This document shows, piece after piece, positions 12,106 to 23,032 of a stretch of 64,000 nt of DNA. The first letter of the stretch is position 1. Every line of letters starts with the position of its first letter. The position numbers and the translations under genes are program-made. The notes beneath the pieces were generated by a model, which worked only from the letters and a program-made list of their open reading frames with translations, was not told the origin of the DNA and made no database searches. The stretch is from Patella vulgata (lineage: Eukaryota > Mollusca > Gastropoda > Patellidae). The stretch covers positions 41,553,062-41,617,061 of the forward strand of contig NC_065885.2 of the NCBI RefSeq assembly GCF_932274485.2, written 5' to 3'.

Positions 12106-13068
12106 CAAGCCAACAGTGAGGCTGATGTCCCCCGCCGAAATCTCAAAATAAATAGATGACACATTTTAATTCATCGCACATTTATTTTTTTTCAAAAGTA
12201 TTAAGTAATCAAACTGATTGTCAACTATACACTAAGTTTCACCACTCTCTATCAGATAGAGTCAAAGCCATCTTGTCCTAAAGCATTGACCAATGAAATG
12301 GCTTAGCTCTGTTAGCTCAGTCAAGACATTCACCTAATGAACATCTACATCAAGTTTAAACATTCTACCTCATTTAAAAGCAGAGATGTTATGTTCCAAA
12401 GTCTTGACCAATCAAATTGCTTATCTCTCCTTTGCCTAAGCAGAAAATTCTCATCATCGAACATAGTCAAGGTATAATGAATATATACTGGGAGTTTCAT
12501 CACTCTCAATTATAACCAAAGCTATCATGCCCCAAAGCATCAACCAATCAGATTACTTATCTCTGCTTACCATAAGCAGACAATGTTTATCATCCAACTC
12601 TATCAAGGCATTCACCTAATGAATGCCTACACCAAGACTGAACATTCTACCTCAATTAGAAGGAGAGTTACCGTGTTCCAAAGTCTTTACAAATCAAATT
12701 GCTTATCGCTCTGCTTACCCTGAGCAGAAAATGCTCATTATCGAACTTAGTTAATGTATTGATGTAATGAAACTATACACCAATTTTCATCACTCTCACT
12801 TAATTAGAACTAAAGTTATCGTGTCCCTTTAAGGCATCAACCAATCAAATTGCTTATCTCTGCTTACCCCAAGCAGAGAATGCTCATCTCCGAAGTCCAT
12901 CAAGGCACTGACCTAATAAACACCTACACCAAGTTTGAACATTCTAGCTCAATTAGAAGGAGAGTTATTGTGTTCCAAAGAGAGTGACGGACGGACGGAA
13001 GGACGGACGGACGATCCCATTTTAATCGTCCCCTGCTTTCTTCGAAAGGTGGGGAACAAAAGGTATTT
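12106..13068 (+). repeat. Tandem-core dispersed element, family F3, copy 1
   Basis: The head reads GCCAACAGTGAGGCTGATGT. Units then repeat the phrases CCAATCAAATTGCTTATCTC, CATCAAGGCATTCACC and CATTCTACCTCAATTAGAAG, at roughly 140-300 bp spacing. The tail has GACGGACGGACGGAAGGACG and a hairpin-like CCCCTGCTTTCTTCGAAAGGTGGGG split across its loop. It has the same fixed head / tandem core / GACG-tract / hairpin plan as F1 and F2 but shares little sequence with them. Copy 2 is at 53383-57870, interrupted. Confidence 0.7.
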
Positions 13069-13290
13069 AAGGTTTAACATAACCAGTAAAACACTTTTGG
13101 TGCAATCTTTGATTATATTTAACACATTGGTAATAGGCATTTTTGAGACATATTCGACTTTATTAAACAGGAACATGTTGGTGGAACATATAACAACTTC
13201 AGAAAGTATTTAAGGTTTAACATGATAACCAGCAAAACACTTTTGGTGCAATCTTTGATTACATTTACCACATCGGTAATACATATCTTA
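13063..13290 (+). repeat. Two direct copies of an approximately 80-bp segment
   Basis: GTATTTAAGGTTTAACAT through CTTTTGGTGCAATCTTTGATT occurs at about 13061 and again at about 13206. It sits between the end of an F3 element and a reversed F1 element. No coding potential is evident. Confidence 0.55.
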
Positions 13291-13403
13291 GTGACACGAT
13301 TGACACCAACCTTCCTTTGGACCCTTTATGCATTTATGACCGGTTTTATCAAAACATATTTCATCAAGGAGTGTGGCAGGACCATATTCTTGAGCTTTCA
13401 TTT

Positions 13404-13998
13404 CATTTTTTATACGCCCACATTTTCATGTGGATGTATATTGTCGTCGCCCCTGTCCGACCGTCCACAATTGTTTGTGGACACTCTATATACAGGTCAC
13501 AATTTTTATCCGATTTCAACGAAATTTGAAATATAGGTTTATCTCCCCAAGATCTCGATTCCTTTCAATATTGGCATATATCGGACTGTAACTTCATGGA
13601 TTATGGCCCCTTAGTGTACACAAAAATCATGTTTTTAGCTTGTGGACCCTATAGAGGTCACAATTTTTATCTGATTTTGTTGAAAATTGAAATGTAAATT
13701 TATAACCCAAAGATCTTGGTTCCTTTCGACATTCGTGCATATCGGACCGTAACTTCATGAATTATGGCCCCTGATTGTACGAAAAATCAAGTTTTTAGCT
13801 TGTGGACAGTGTAGAGGTCACAATTTTGATCAAATTTTTTTATACTTGAAATATATGTTTATAACCCACAGATGTCGGTTCCTTTAGATATTTACGCATA
13901 TCGGACCATAACTTTGTGAATTATGGCACCTGATTGTACGAAAAATCGCGTTTTCAGCTTGTGGACCCTAGAGGTCACAATTTTTATCCGATTTAAAA
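13404..13998 (-). repeat. Tandem-core element family F1, reversed and truncated
   Basis: This reads as the reverse complement of the F1 tail and about two core units. It starts with the hairpin ACGCCCACATTTTCATGTGG, then a short reversed GACG tract, CCACAATTGTTTGTGGACA, and reversed GGCCATAATTCA and AAGATCTTGGTTCC phrases. The head is missing. The following 13999-14593 holds no feature I can name. Confidence 0.7.
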
Positions 13999-14607
13999 CA
14001 TCGTTCAACTATATCTAAGGCTTCTATTTGATCATTTAAATCGGTGTTATGTAAATATTTTCAAACTTTATTAGCATACTACTGTAGGCCTATATAACTT
14101 TTATCATTTATGGGAATCTCTATGATTATCAACAAACCACTGCCATAAGTGACATTAACATTTATCGTTTGATAGAGACTTATTTATAATAAGGTTGTTT
14201 CATGTTCATATTTTCTTATTGTTTTGAGTTGACCTTTTCCAAATGAATTCATCAGCTATTTTTATTTATATCAAATATGCAAATCTTTACTTTTTAAGTT
14301 TATATTGATGACATATAAAGTTACAGAAAGAAATCTAGATTAAAAGTCACCTGAAATATTTTGAGCAAATCTGAGCTCACGAAAATCATTTATAGCCATT
14401 TACATGAACCTGAATAATGACAATAATCCATATTTAATTGATAACATCAATCACGTGACATAAATAATATATCCTTACATACGATTTTTGAATGAAAGTA
14501 GCCTACACAAAAAGAACTTTAGGAGACAAAAAAAGGGTCAGACATTTTAGACTACAATATAGAACATTATTGAGAGACTGCTAATGTTTATCCAGTTCAT
14601 ATTCTAA

Positions 14608-14697
14608 ATGAAATGAAATGAAATGGGGTTTAACGTCCTACTGTTCTGCTCCTAACCTGGGCTAATGAAGACGGGCATACGCCATACAGTGTGCTAT
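14608..14697 (-). mobile_element. 5'-truncated copy of the tRNA-derived SINE
   Basis: Only the last 90 bp of the SINE (tail AAATGAAATGAAATGGGG on the plus strand, then TTTAACGTCCTACTGTTCTG) is present. AGTTCATATTCTAA is duplicated exactly at 14594-14607 and 14698-14711. A truncated copy with a perfect 14-bp duplication shows that it was inserted this way by target-primed reverse transcription, not eroded later. Confidence 0.88.
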
Positions 14698-14937
14698 AGT
14701 TCATATTCTAACATTAAATAATACTTCATAACTTTCTTCTAACCTTGGTCAAACAAATTGTCTTCCGTCTTGGTTCGAGTGGTTTGTTTGCATTATCGGG
14801 GTTGAAAGGTCAAAATAAGTGTTTTTGATTGGTCGGCTATTCCACACTTCATATATGACATTTGGCGCACGGTTTCCAAGCTATACAGTCGGAACTCGAC
14901 GAAATATGGACCAGTAAGCTAATATGCCTTTGTATTT

Positions 14938-15310
14938 TATATACTAACACATGGGAGAGGGTTGCAATCATATTCGTGGGGTTTAGATCATAAAGTCTGT
15001 GATCGAGTCAAAAAGTGTGGTTTAAATTCCAAGCTTGTATACTAGGTCCCTTAGTACCGCGTTGAATTGATTTCTTGTTTCTCCTTTATCACGCGCTGTG
15101 GTCTAGGTCCCTGGAGTGTAGGTCGCCCGCTTATTTTTTCAACACATGGGAGAAGGTTGCAATCATATTCGTGGGGTCTGGATCATAAAGTCTGTGGTTT
15201 CAATTCCATTCTTGTATTGTAGGCCCCTTAGTACCGTGTTGAACTGATTTCTTGTTTCTCCTTTATCACGCACTGCGGTGGTGGAGGACGCACGCTTAGT
15301 TTTTCAACAC
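14938..15310 (+). repeat. Tandem duplication of a tRNA-like, SINE-related unit
   Basis: Two direct copies of about 190 bp (about 14945-15135 and 15143-15310) each contain ACATGGGAGA-GGTTGCAATC, ATCATAAAGTCTGTG and TTGTTTCTCCTTTATCACGC. The phrase ATCATAAAGTCTGT is also in the SINEs at 61.7-62.2 kb, so the two groups may be related. I see no intact A and B boxes here. Confidence 0.5.
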
Positions 15311-15364
15311 AGAAATAAAAACCGCCAATAATACCGTCTTCAGAAAAAAATATATATAAAAAAA

Positions 15365-15665
15365 ACGACCAGTGGTGATGACATAATTTGAAAAAATGAT
15401 ATCTGATATGTCTTACATGACGTATATGAAGCCACTGTAAACGAATTCAGGTATCAAAATATTTAATTCTCTTCAAAAGGAACCGTCGGCCATTTTGATT
15501 GCATGTATTAACATTTTTTTAAGACGAAACGAAACATCAAATAATCACCGCTTTGATTAATCATTAGGAGTAAATAATGACTTGAGATAGGCTTTATATA
15601 CATCATTGGCTATTATCAATCAACTAATCATTAATCCAAGCAACTAATTAGTATTAGTCATTGAC
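15365..15665 (+). repeat. Second copy of the dispersed repeat at 5680-5945
   Basis: This matches the earlier copy through GACGAAAC-AAACATCAAATAATC, ATTATCAATCAAC and AATCATTAATCCA with moderate divergence. It is not coding. The following 15666-16410 is A/T-rich; between about 16040 and 16330 the phrase GTTTAATT recurs with changes, but I see no clean unit and no gene. Confidence 0.5.
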
Positions 15666-16719
15666 GCAATCCAGATTATCAGCCAGTTGATTAATTTATA
15701 GTATTCCGCCACGTGATTGACACTCAATTAATGGTTAATCCAGGATAAATACGATTAGAATTTTAAGATTTTTTTCCGCCAGCACGCAAAAAGAATCGCC
15801 AGTACCGCAAAAGATTATCGCCAAAATCATCGCCAAAATCAAATTTTAATCACCACTTTCATATTTTTAGCGCAAATTGTGACTTTGGCGACCGACAGTG
15901 TGAGCCCTGACTGTCTGTAGGAAATTCTACAGTTATGTATAGGAATGAATACTGTAGTATTCTGTAGTTTGGAAATTGGGCCACTATACACTATAAGATT
16001 GGTATCGTTTAATATGGTTGTTTTAGCGCTAATAACTATGCATACAGTTTAATTTCAAAACATTGTTTGATAATTGATAATAATGCTTGAAAATTACAAA
16101 AATCGTTTAATTAGTACCATGGCTTAATTTAATGGTACAGCGTTTAATTTCTCCGAGAGGTGTTTAGAAATGGAGGATTCGTTTATTTATCTAATGGGTT
16201 TAATTACTAGCCGAGCACTTTAATTTCCTGAGATGCGTAAATAAATTAACACCCGATGAATTTATCTACAGGGTTTAAATATTAGACGAAGCGTTTAATT
16301 TCTCGCAAGTCGTTTATCCGATCGTTTATTTTGATTACGGTTATTTACGTATGAAGTACAAAAAAAAAGGTGAAGATAAAAAAAATGCACACCCATAGAT
16401 GCTCACCATACCGTGGTCGTAGTATTATTATCCATTAAAGAAAATATGATTCCACCATTGACAAATACATCACAAATCGGTAAGTCACGTCCAATGTTAT
16501 TATACCATTGGAAACCGGTAAAGCACATCCCAGTTAGTTAGTTAGTTCTTGGTGTTTAACGTCTGCTTCCACATAAGTGATATCTCAGACAAGACATAGG
16601 AGAGCCGAAGCTGATTCCTGTTTTTTAGAATATGATTTTGCAATCTTTCTATTTGGCCTTAGGCCATGGATTTGGTTTAGTGGGAAGTTCTTCCCTTTAT
16701 TTAATATAAAACATATCGT

Positions 16720-17170
16720 TTGGTAGATGATCTCGTCTGGTTCTGGATTGGTAGATGTCATCATTTGGGGTTAGTGTTTAGGTGCCAGGCCCGTCTTATC
16801 GTGCCCTCCCCTTACTCCACTATCCCACTCTCTGGGTTTGGTATCAGTTTTATTTGCGGAATAGTGTTTAGGTGCCGAGTTTGTCTGACCGTAACTCCCC
16901 CTTATTCCACTATCCTGCTAGTTTGGTAGATGTCATCTTTGTGGGGTTTGTGTTTAGGTGCCAGGCCCGTCTTATCGTGACCTCCCCTTACTCCACTATC
17001 CCACTCTGTAGGTTTGGTGTCTGTTTTTGGTGGAATAGTGTTTAGATGTCGAGTCCGTCTGATCGTGACTCCCCCTTACTCCAGTATCCTGCCAGTTTGG
17101 TATAAATTCCCTATGTAGTTTAGTGTTTAGATGCCGGGCCCGTCTAACCGTGACCCCCTCTTACTTCACT
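16720..17170 (-). repeat. Minisatellite in the LINE 3' UTR, five units of about 85-93 bp
   Basis: Units start near 16771, 16864, 16950, 17038 and 17121 with TGTTTAGRTGCC and run to ACTCCACTATCC. Units 1 and 3 are almost the same (CCAGGCCCGTCTTATCGTG), while 2 and 4 resemble each other (GAGT-CGTCTGA-CGT), so the array grew as a dimer of about 178 bp. The left-most part of the coding tail overlaps the last unit. Confidence 0.8.
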
Positions 17171-17400
17171 ATTCTACTTAGTCCAACTATGTCCATTACG
17201 GCGTGGATTTGTTCGAAGATTTGCAGTTTCAGATCTGGTCTCGGGAAGAGTAGGTTCTTAGTGTTGAATGGTATTTTGTTGGTATCCATTGTTCTCACTA
17301 GTTCCCTTCTCTCCTCCTCGTATACCTCGCAGTCTACCAGGACATGGTTGGTGGTACATTCTTCTCCGCACTCACAGATGATGACTTGGTGTTTGTAGTC
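17161..17400 (-). pseudogene. LINE ORF2 tail with CCHC-type zinc knuckle
   Basis: In the same frame as the RT/RNase H ORF and directly after its stop, 79 codons run to a TAA at 17161. They include CECGEECTTNHVLVDC, a C-x-C...H-x4-C knuckle usual at the C-terminus of I-group LINE proteins, then EVYEEERRELV. The exact frame match shows the stop between the two parts is a point change and not a boundary of the original protein. Confidence 0.85.
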
Positions 17401-19353
17401 TCACAGCCGCTCTTTCACCCTTAGCTTCGATATAAGTCTACAAATATCTCTTCTAGGATGATGGAGTGTTGTCTTTGTGTAGATCTTGTCATCCAGCCGA
17501 AATCTGTATGTGTCAAGTTCAACGAGATTTAATTCCCAGATTGAATTGACCTGTCTTTTGACCATACTGTAGATTTCCGTGGTGCTGTAGTCTATGGTGC
17601 GGAGTGGTGCTGTGTCCTTGAGACCTTCATTGGCGAGCCGATCTGCCTCCTCGTTTCCTCTAATGTTGACATGTGATGGAATCCACACGAGTTCTACTTT
17701 GCTTCCTTTCTCTAGGACCCTCTGGTACAGCTGCCTGATTTCCAAAATGACTTCTGGTCTTGAGTCCGAGTTGTCATTTTGGATTGAAATCAGACTGCTC
17801 AGAGAGTCGCTTGGAATGACGAACTTACTAGTCTTTTGATGGGAAATCCATGATATAGCGTCACGAATGGCCACAAGCTCTGCAGTGTACACCGAACAGT
17901 TATTGGGCAGTTTCCTGCTTATTCCCTGTTCCCCGTTTGGCAGGTATATTCCAAACGAGCTGGTGCCCCTTTCAGGATTGCGTGAGCCATCCGTGTACAC
18001 ATGGTCCCAGTCATCAGACGGCCAGTTGTCTTCCAGGTGTTCTAGAGAGAAAGCACATGCAGCAGTTGGGTTGTTTTTCTTGTCGGTTTTCTGTAGTAGA
18101 TCTAGATTAACCGGCGGTATAGGGAGCGTCCAAGGGGCGATCACTGGGGGGTCATGTTCATTTATCGCAAGCTCCCCCAGTCGCATTTCCTTGATTGTTT
18201 CCCTGATACCCTGGCCGAAGCTTTTCTTTCTAGGATCTCTCACATATCTTGTATTTTGTAGACTGACAAAGGTTGGGGATCTTTCGCCCAGTTGCGAGAT
18301 CTTAGCCCAGTACCTTGTCGCTAGTTCTTTTCTTCTTAGGGATAGGGGTAACTCCCTGACTTCCTGCAGTAGTGCCTCTCTCCCAGTCCCTTGCCCTACG
18401 CCAGTCACAATACACAGAGCTTTGTATTGGATGGTGTTAAGCTTCCTTAAGAGTAATGGCGCGCAGTTCATGAAGGCCAGAGAGCCGTAGTCTAATACAG
18501 ATCGTATTAGAGCACGATACACCGTCATTAGTGTGACTCTGTTGGCCCCCCAAGTGCTGCCCGTTATTTTCCTCATTAAGTTTAGGATTTTGGTGCATCT
18601 ATATACAGTCTCGTCGATGTGCGGTTTCCAGGTCAGCCTTCGGTCAAAGATTACGCCAAGGAACTTGGTTTGGTCTTTAAACTCGATGGTTTTCCCGTTC
18701 ATACACAGAGTCATTCTGCTTATCCCTCTATCCCTGCTTACAAGCATGCCGACTGTTTTCTTCTCCGAGACTTTGAATCTCCAATCGTTTGCCCATGCCA
18801 TGAATTTGTCTAAGGCCTTCTGCATGTTCTTTTGAAGTTCACAGATGTTCTTCCCTTTCCTCCATATGGTACTGTCATCAGCAAATTTAGCTAACTCAGT
18901 TTTGGCGTCGAGGTAGGGAGATTTCTGTATGTCGTTGATCATAATATTGAAGAGAGTGGGACTTATAACCGACCCCTGAGGCGTGCCATTTTCTAATGTT
19001 TGCCCGGCACTCAGGAATCTGCCAACATTCACCTGTATCCTTCTATCGCTCAGAAAGCTTTTGATCCACCGAAACATTATGCCCGTTATACCAATACGTC
19101 CTAACTTGAAGGGCAGCCCATCTAGCCAGACTAAATCGAAAGCCTTAGTTAAATCTACGAACACGACACATAACAGGTTCCCAGAGAGGAGTGCCTGCGA
19201 CATGACTTGCTGTAGTCTCACCAAGTGGTCCGTTGTTGAACGCCCTTTCCTGAACCCGCTTTGATTTTCGTCGATCAGTCGGTTGCTCTCCAGATAGAAC
19301 TGTAGTCGTATGTTAACCATTGTTTCCAAGGTTTTGCACAGTGTGGATGTCAA
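17401..19353 (-). pseudogene. LINE ORF2, reverse transcriptase and RNase H
   Basis: The frame of 650 codons copies the element's RNA into DNA at a nicked target. RT motifs in order are QSGFRKGRSTTDHL, FVDLTKAFDLVW, GTPQGSVISPTLFNIMIND and the catalytic FADDST, then KFLGVIFDRRLTW. RNase H follows at about residue 465: VYTDGSRNPERG, YTAELVAIRDAI, PSDSLSSL and WIPSHVNIRGNEEADRLA, so the active-site residues D, E, D and the final D are all present. The frame stops at 17401-17403 (TGA) where neighbouring codons continue without a break into the zinc knuckle, pointing to a single Cys-to-stop change. The start methionine is only the first ATG of the surviving frame. Confidence 0.93.
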
Positions 19354-19417
19354 ACTTACTGGTCGATAGGGGGATGACGTGGGCTTTCCACCATTCTTTA
19401 GGTACCTCTCCTGCCAG

Positions 19418-20581
19418 CTAGGATGTGTTGAAGAAGTTTAGTAGTATCCTTTTGGCATTTCTAGGCAGATGTTTGAGCATCGAGTACTTTACTTTGTCCT
19501 CACCAGCCGCACTAACCTTCTTGACGGAAAGAGTCTTATTTAACTCCTCCTCAGAGAAGGGTAGATTGATTGGTTTAGCCCCTTCATTAGGTTCAATTTC
19601 TAATGAAGGGTGCTGTGAGTAAAAGATTTCCTTTCTCTTCTGGAACTCTGGTGATTGGTTTTCGTCCCTGCTTGCGTCAGCGAAAGCTTTTGCAAGTAGA
19701 TCTGCCTTTTCATTGCCGTTGGTAATGTACTCATCTCCATTCTTTAGGTTTGGTATGTTGAATGATCTGTGCTTCCCGTTCATGGCGTTCAGCTTCTTCC
19801 AGATGGCACCTGTTTGCGTGTTTTGATTCAACGCATTACAGAATGTCATCCAGTGTCCGCTTTGTGCCTTCCGGATGGTGTCTCTTGCAGCATATTTCAA
19901 CTTCAGGTAGTTTTGGTGATTGACTTCATTGTAGTGGCGTTTCCGTAGGCATAGTGCCTTCTTTCTTTCGTTAACCGCCTTCTGACATTCTGGTGACCAC
20001 CAAGGTTTTCTAATCCTTGATTGCCCTCCAGAAGTCTTGGGAATGGAGTCGTCTGCAGCACCTATAATAGCACTCGTGATGTTGGCTGCGTACACGTCGA
20101 TGTTGGCATCGATGATGTCTTCTTCTTTCCACCCAAGGCAGCCTACACGGAAGTTAGCCCAATCAGCCTCTTTTATTTTCCAATTGGGTTTCCCGTTATA
20201 GACTTCCCTGGTTGTTTCACATTGGATGCAGAGTTCTATCAGTAGATGGTCGCTGCCAAGTGTTTCATCTTCGTGTACTTGCCAGTCGAAGCGGTTTGCC
20301 ATACCAAGCGTACAGAGCGTGAGATCCAGGTGTGAAGGTTGGGCATTTCCTCCAACAAAAGTAGGGCTCTCGTCGTTCAGTACGCATAGGTTGTTCTCTT
20401 CTATTATTGAGCATAGGCTAATCCCCCGACAGTCATTCCTCGGTGACCCCCACAGGATGTGTTTTGCGTAGAAATCCCCGCAAAACACAAATTCACCCCT
20501 AGGAATCTGGTCGAGAGGTGACTGGAAGTCAACTGGTTTTCTCGTGACATCTGGGGGTACATAGACATTCACTATTGTCAA
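19418..20581 (-). pseudogene. LINE ORF2, endonuclease C-terminal half and linker
   Basis: The open frame of 387 codons starts inside the APE endonuclease (IVNVYVPPD). Visible motifs are CGDFYAKH (family GDFNAKH), DLTLCT near residue 87, and LGSDHLLIEL, the SDH catalytic motif, near residue 110. The N-terminal catalytic residues lie beyond the truncation point. After the endonuclease comes WWSPECQKAVNERKKAL and KYAARDTIRKAQ, the linker typical of I and jockey type LINEs, then SAAGEDKVKYSMLKHLP, the start of the RT. It ends at a TAG where the protein should continue as LAGEVPKEWWKAHVIP, consistent with TGG to TAG. A short deletion just downstream changes frame into the RT ORF. Confidence 0.88.
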
Positions 20582-21104
20582 TTTTGTATTATTGTATTTT
20601 CTTTAAATCACAAATGAATGAACATAGCCTTTCACCTGTACACGTCGCTGGAAGACCTGGCAATGCACACGTGACACTGTGATAATCTCGTGAGACTTTT
20701 TCACTGGCGCCAAATAGTCGATCTCTATACAAGCTGTCGCTCATTTTCAGACAAAGCTATAGGAATGGCTTCAAACCGTATCAAAAGGAAACCGTAGTGT
20801 ATTATTATCCATTATCCATTAAAAAAAATAAATACATCAAAAATCGGTAAATTGCGTCCAATGTTATTATACCATTGGAAACCGGTAAAGCACATCCCAG
20901 GTAATGTATTATCTTTAAATCACAAATGAATGAACATAGCCTTTCACCTGTACACGTCGCTAGAAGACCTGGCAATGTACACGTGACACTGTGATAATCT
21001 CGTGAGACTTTTTCACTGGCGCCAAATAGTCGATCTCAATACACAAGCTGTCGCTCATTTTCAGACAAAGCAATAGGACTGGCTTGAAAAAGTATCAAAA
21101 AGAA

Positions 21105-21960
21105 AACAGGATTCAATGATAACTGCCTTGATCACTTTATTGGGGGCAATAAAATGTTGACTGCAGAAGAACGATATCAAACGGTATTGCTAAATCAACA
21201 TTTACTCTCTCAATATATGTACTCGTATGGTATTAAAAATATAATGTGTGTTGATGGGGCCATACCGATCCCGAAAAAGAAAAGGGTTTATAAATAAAAC
21301 AGAACACATACTTAGCTATGATAATTTAATAACAAAAAACAATTGTATTATATGCATGAACACTAAACACTAAAAAACTATATGCATGAACACTAAAAAA
21401 TAACATGAATACTAAAAATACACAACACTGGAAAAGACTGATTCATAGATATAAAGAAATATAATTGCAGCATGCACCTTAAAAAGAAATCAAAATTCAA
21501 AAACAAATCACTGGTTAATACATATTAAGAAGGTTTTGAAGAAATCAACAATGGAAAACAATCATGGTTTATGCATAGGAAGAACGTTTCAAAGAAATAA
21601 CGGCATGCACACAAAACAAAAAAAACAACACATGAAAACTATCCCTGGTTTATATGTATATAAGCACGTTTTAAAAACTACAGCACATTTAAAAACCACA
21701 ACACTGGACAATTGGTTTATTTTTATAGCACGGTTTCAAAAGGAAATAGGATTCAATGATTACTACCTTGATGTTACGTAATCATTTGATTGCGGGCAAT
21801 AAAATGAAGAGCGATTTTTGTTACACCGGTGTTATATTTATGAGTCAAGATTCGAGTCACTACTCAAAATAAAGTTTGGTACGGATCAAAATCCACATTC
21901 GCGAAACCGAAACGGATTTATAAATAAAACAAACATTTATTTAATCTAATAACAAAATCA
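21105..21960 (+). repeat. Diverged tandem duplication, about 630-bp spacing
   Basis: Two segments (about 21105-21330 and 21735-21960) share AGGATTCAATGATWACT, CCTTGAT, GGGCAATAAAATG and TTTATAAATAAAACA in the same order. Between them are short repeats with TATGCATGAACACTAA. No gene is visible; reading frames here are short and repeat-driven. To the right, 21961-22743 contains only a 35-bp tandem duplication (GAAGTTTTATACTCGCAGAT) near 22520-22585. Confidence 0.55.
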
Positions 21961-22743
21961 AATTTTATGTATTGATAATGTTAATGAACCATTTAAATCC
22001 TACACCACAGTCTGTTAAAATGGTTAATAAATATCTGTGTCTTGAAAAATCTTTCAAACGTGACTTATTGACATTGTTCAACATTGGGGTTGAGGTATAG
22101 ACATCAAAATAAAAAAAGAAACGTATGACCAAGGCAAGGGCGACAAAAAATGAAATGCTTGTCGTAGATGGCAATACCAATCGATAAATTTGTGCGTAGC
22201 CTACGAGGCAAAGTTTTTTTGTGGAAAATATAAGAAATGGCAACGATCAAAGCGGGATAATTAAAGCTGATTAACTGATAATCCCGATGTTATTGCAGTA
22301 TGTTCAAAGAAACCTAACGGTTCTTTGGTGGATGAGGAAAAACGTGAGTTGTCAATCATCGAGAATGGCGGCCGTGTGTTGATTGCAGTTATAGACTACC
22401 GTTTCACGAAAAAACATTATAGCAGTGGTTGGTCAATCAGGCTCGTTTACTATTTGATAAAAGAAAAACAACGAAGTATTACTAAATATACACGAATTTT
22501 CAACAATATATTATTGTCAAGTTTTATACTCGCAGATAAAACAAAACAAAGAAGTTTTATACTCGCAGATAAAACAGAACAAAAGGAGAACTAGCAGTGT
22601 TAATCGCAGTCTCAACAATCGCCAATCAACTAAATAAAACGAAAGACAACTAAGACAGCTGTTACTATATATCTCATAAATAAATAGTCCCAACTGCTTG
22701 CAGGAAAGGCAAGAGTAGATAAAGAGGAAAAAGTATAAGTTTA

Positions 22744-23032
22744 CTACAGTGAGCTTTGTAAGTCTGAGTTAAGAAGGGATGATAGAAGAGCTGCAAATTG
22801 TGTTGATGATATCTTTTTCAAATTGAAAAAGCTGCAAATGAAAACTATGATTGGTCAAGCAAATGTAGCAGTTAGAAAAAATAAAACTGCTGGTAAACAT
22901 TTGACGGCTGGTGATCTCCGGACATCTGGTCACTTGGAGAAATTAGTGCAATTTGATGATGGCTATATTATGTTAAAAAGATTGAGAGGTTCGCCACCAT
23001 ACTTTAAAAAAGCCAAATCCGATATGTTTGGG
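22744..23032 (+). pseudogene. Helitron Rep/helicase protein, N-terminal fragment
   Basis: The plus-strand frame reads YSELCKSELRRDDRRAAN, CVDDIFFKLKKLQMKTMIG, LTAGDLRTSGHLEKLV, then LKRLRGSPPYFKKAKSDMFG. This matches the region just before the HUH nuclease in animal Helitrons (LRGSP-YFEKAKKDIF). The frame is open until it meets a foldback element inserted at codons for DMFG; coding resumes at 25042 with the same codons because of the target duplication. The 5' end of the Helitron was not found. Confidence 0.88.

Larger units (their letters stand above)
16534..20588 (-). mobile_element. I-group non-LTR retrotransposon (LINE), 5'-truncated
   Basis: A minus-strand LINE of about 4.05 kb. In coding order it has the end of an APE-type endonuclease, a linker, reverse transcriptase, RNase H, a CCHC-type knuckle, and a 3' UTR that contains a minisatellite and ends in (TAAC)n. 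RNase H together with APE endonuclease and the terminal knuckle places it in the I superfamily (I/Nimb-like). The 5' end is cut inside the endonuclease, a normal truncated insertion. Coding damage is slight: one stop and one small frame-changing loss near the endonuclease/RT border, and one stop before the knuckle. That suggests a fairly recent insertion. The terminal sequence GACGTTAAACACCAAGAAC resembles the SINE tails in this window. Confidence 0.92.
16411..21110 (+). repeat. Two-unit tandem duplication split by a LINE
   Basis: Unit 1 is 16411-16533 plus 20589-20790; unit 2 is about 20790-21110. Each unit is roughly 330 bp and runs from ATTATTATCCATTA, through CCATTGGAAACCGGTAAAGC and ATGAATGAACATAGCC, to CTGGCGCCAAATAGTCG. 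Unit 2 is uninterrupted, so it preserves the empty target for the LINE that split unit 1: the target there reads CACATCCCAGGTAATG and the LINE tail follows CACATCCCAG. No clear target duplication is visible. Confidence 0.85.

Noticed and set aside
17867-18490. 207-codon plus-strand frame across the LINE
   Set aside because: It is the opposite strand of the LINE RNase H/RT coding region, whose motifs are unmistakable on the minus strand.
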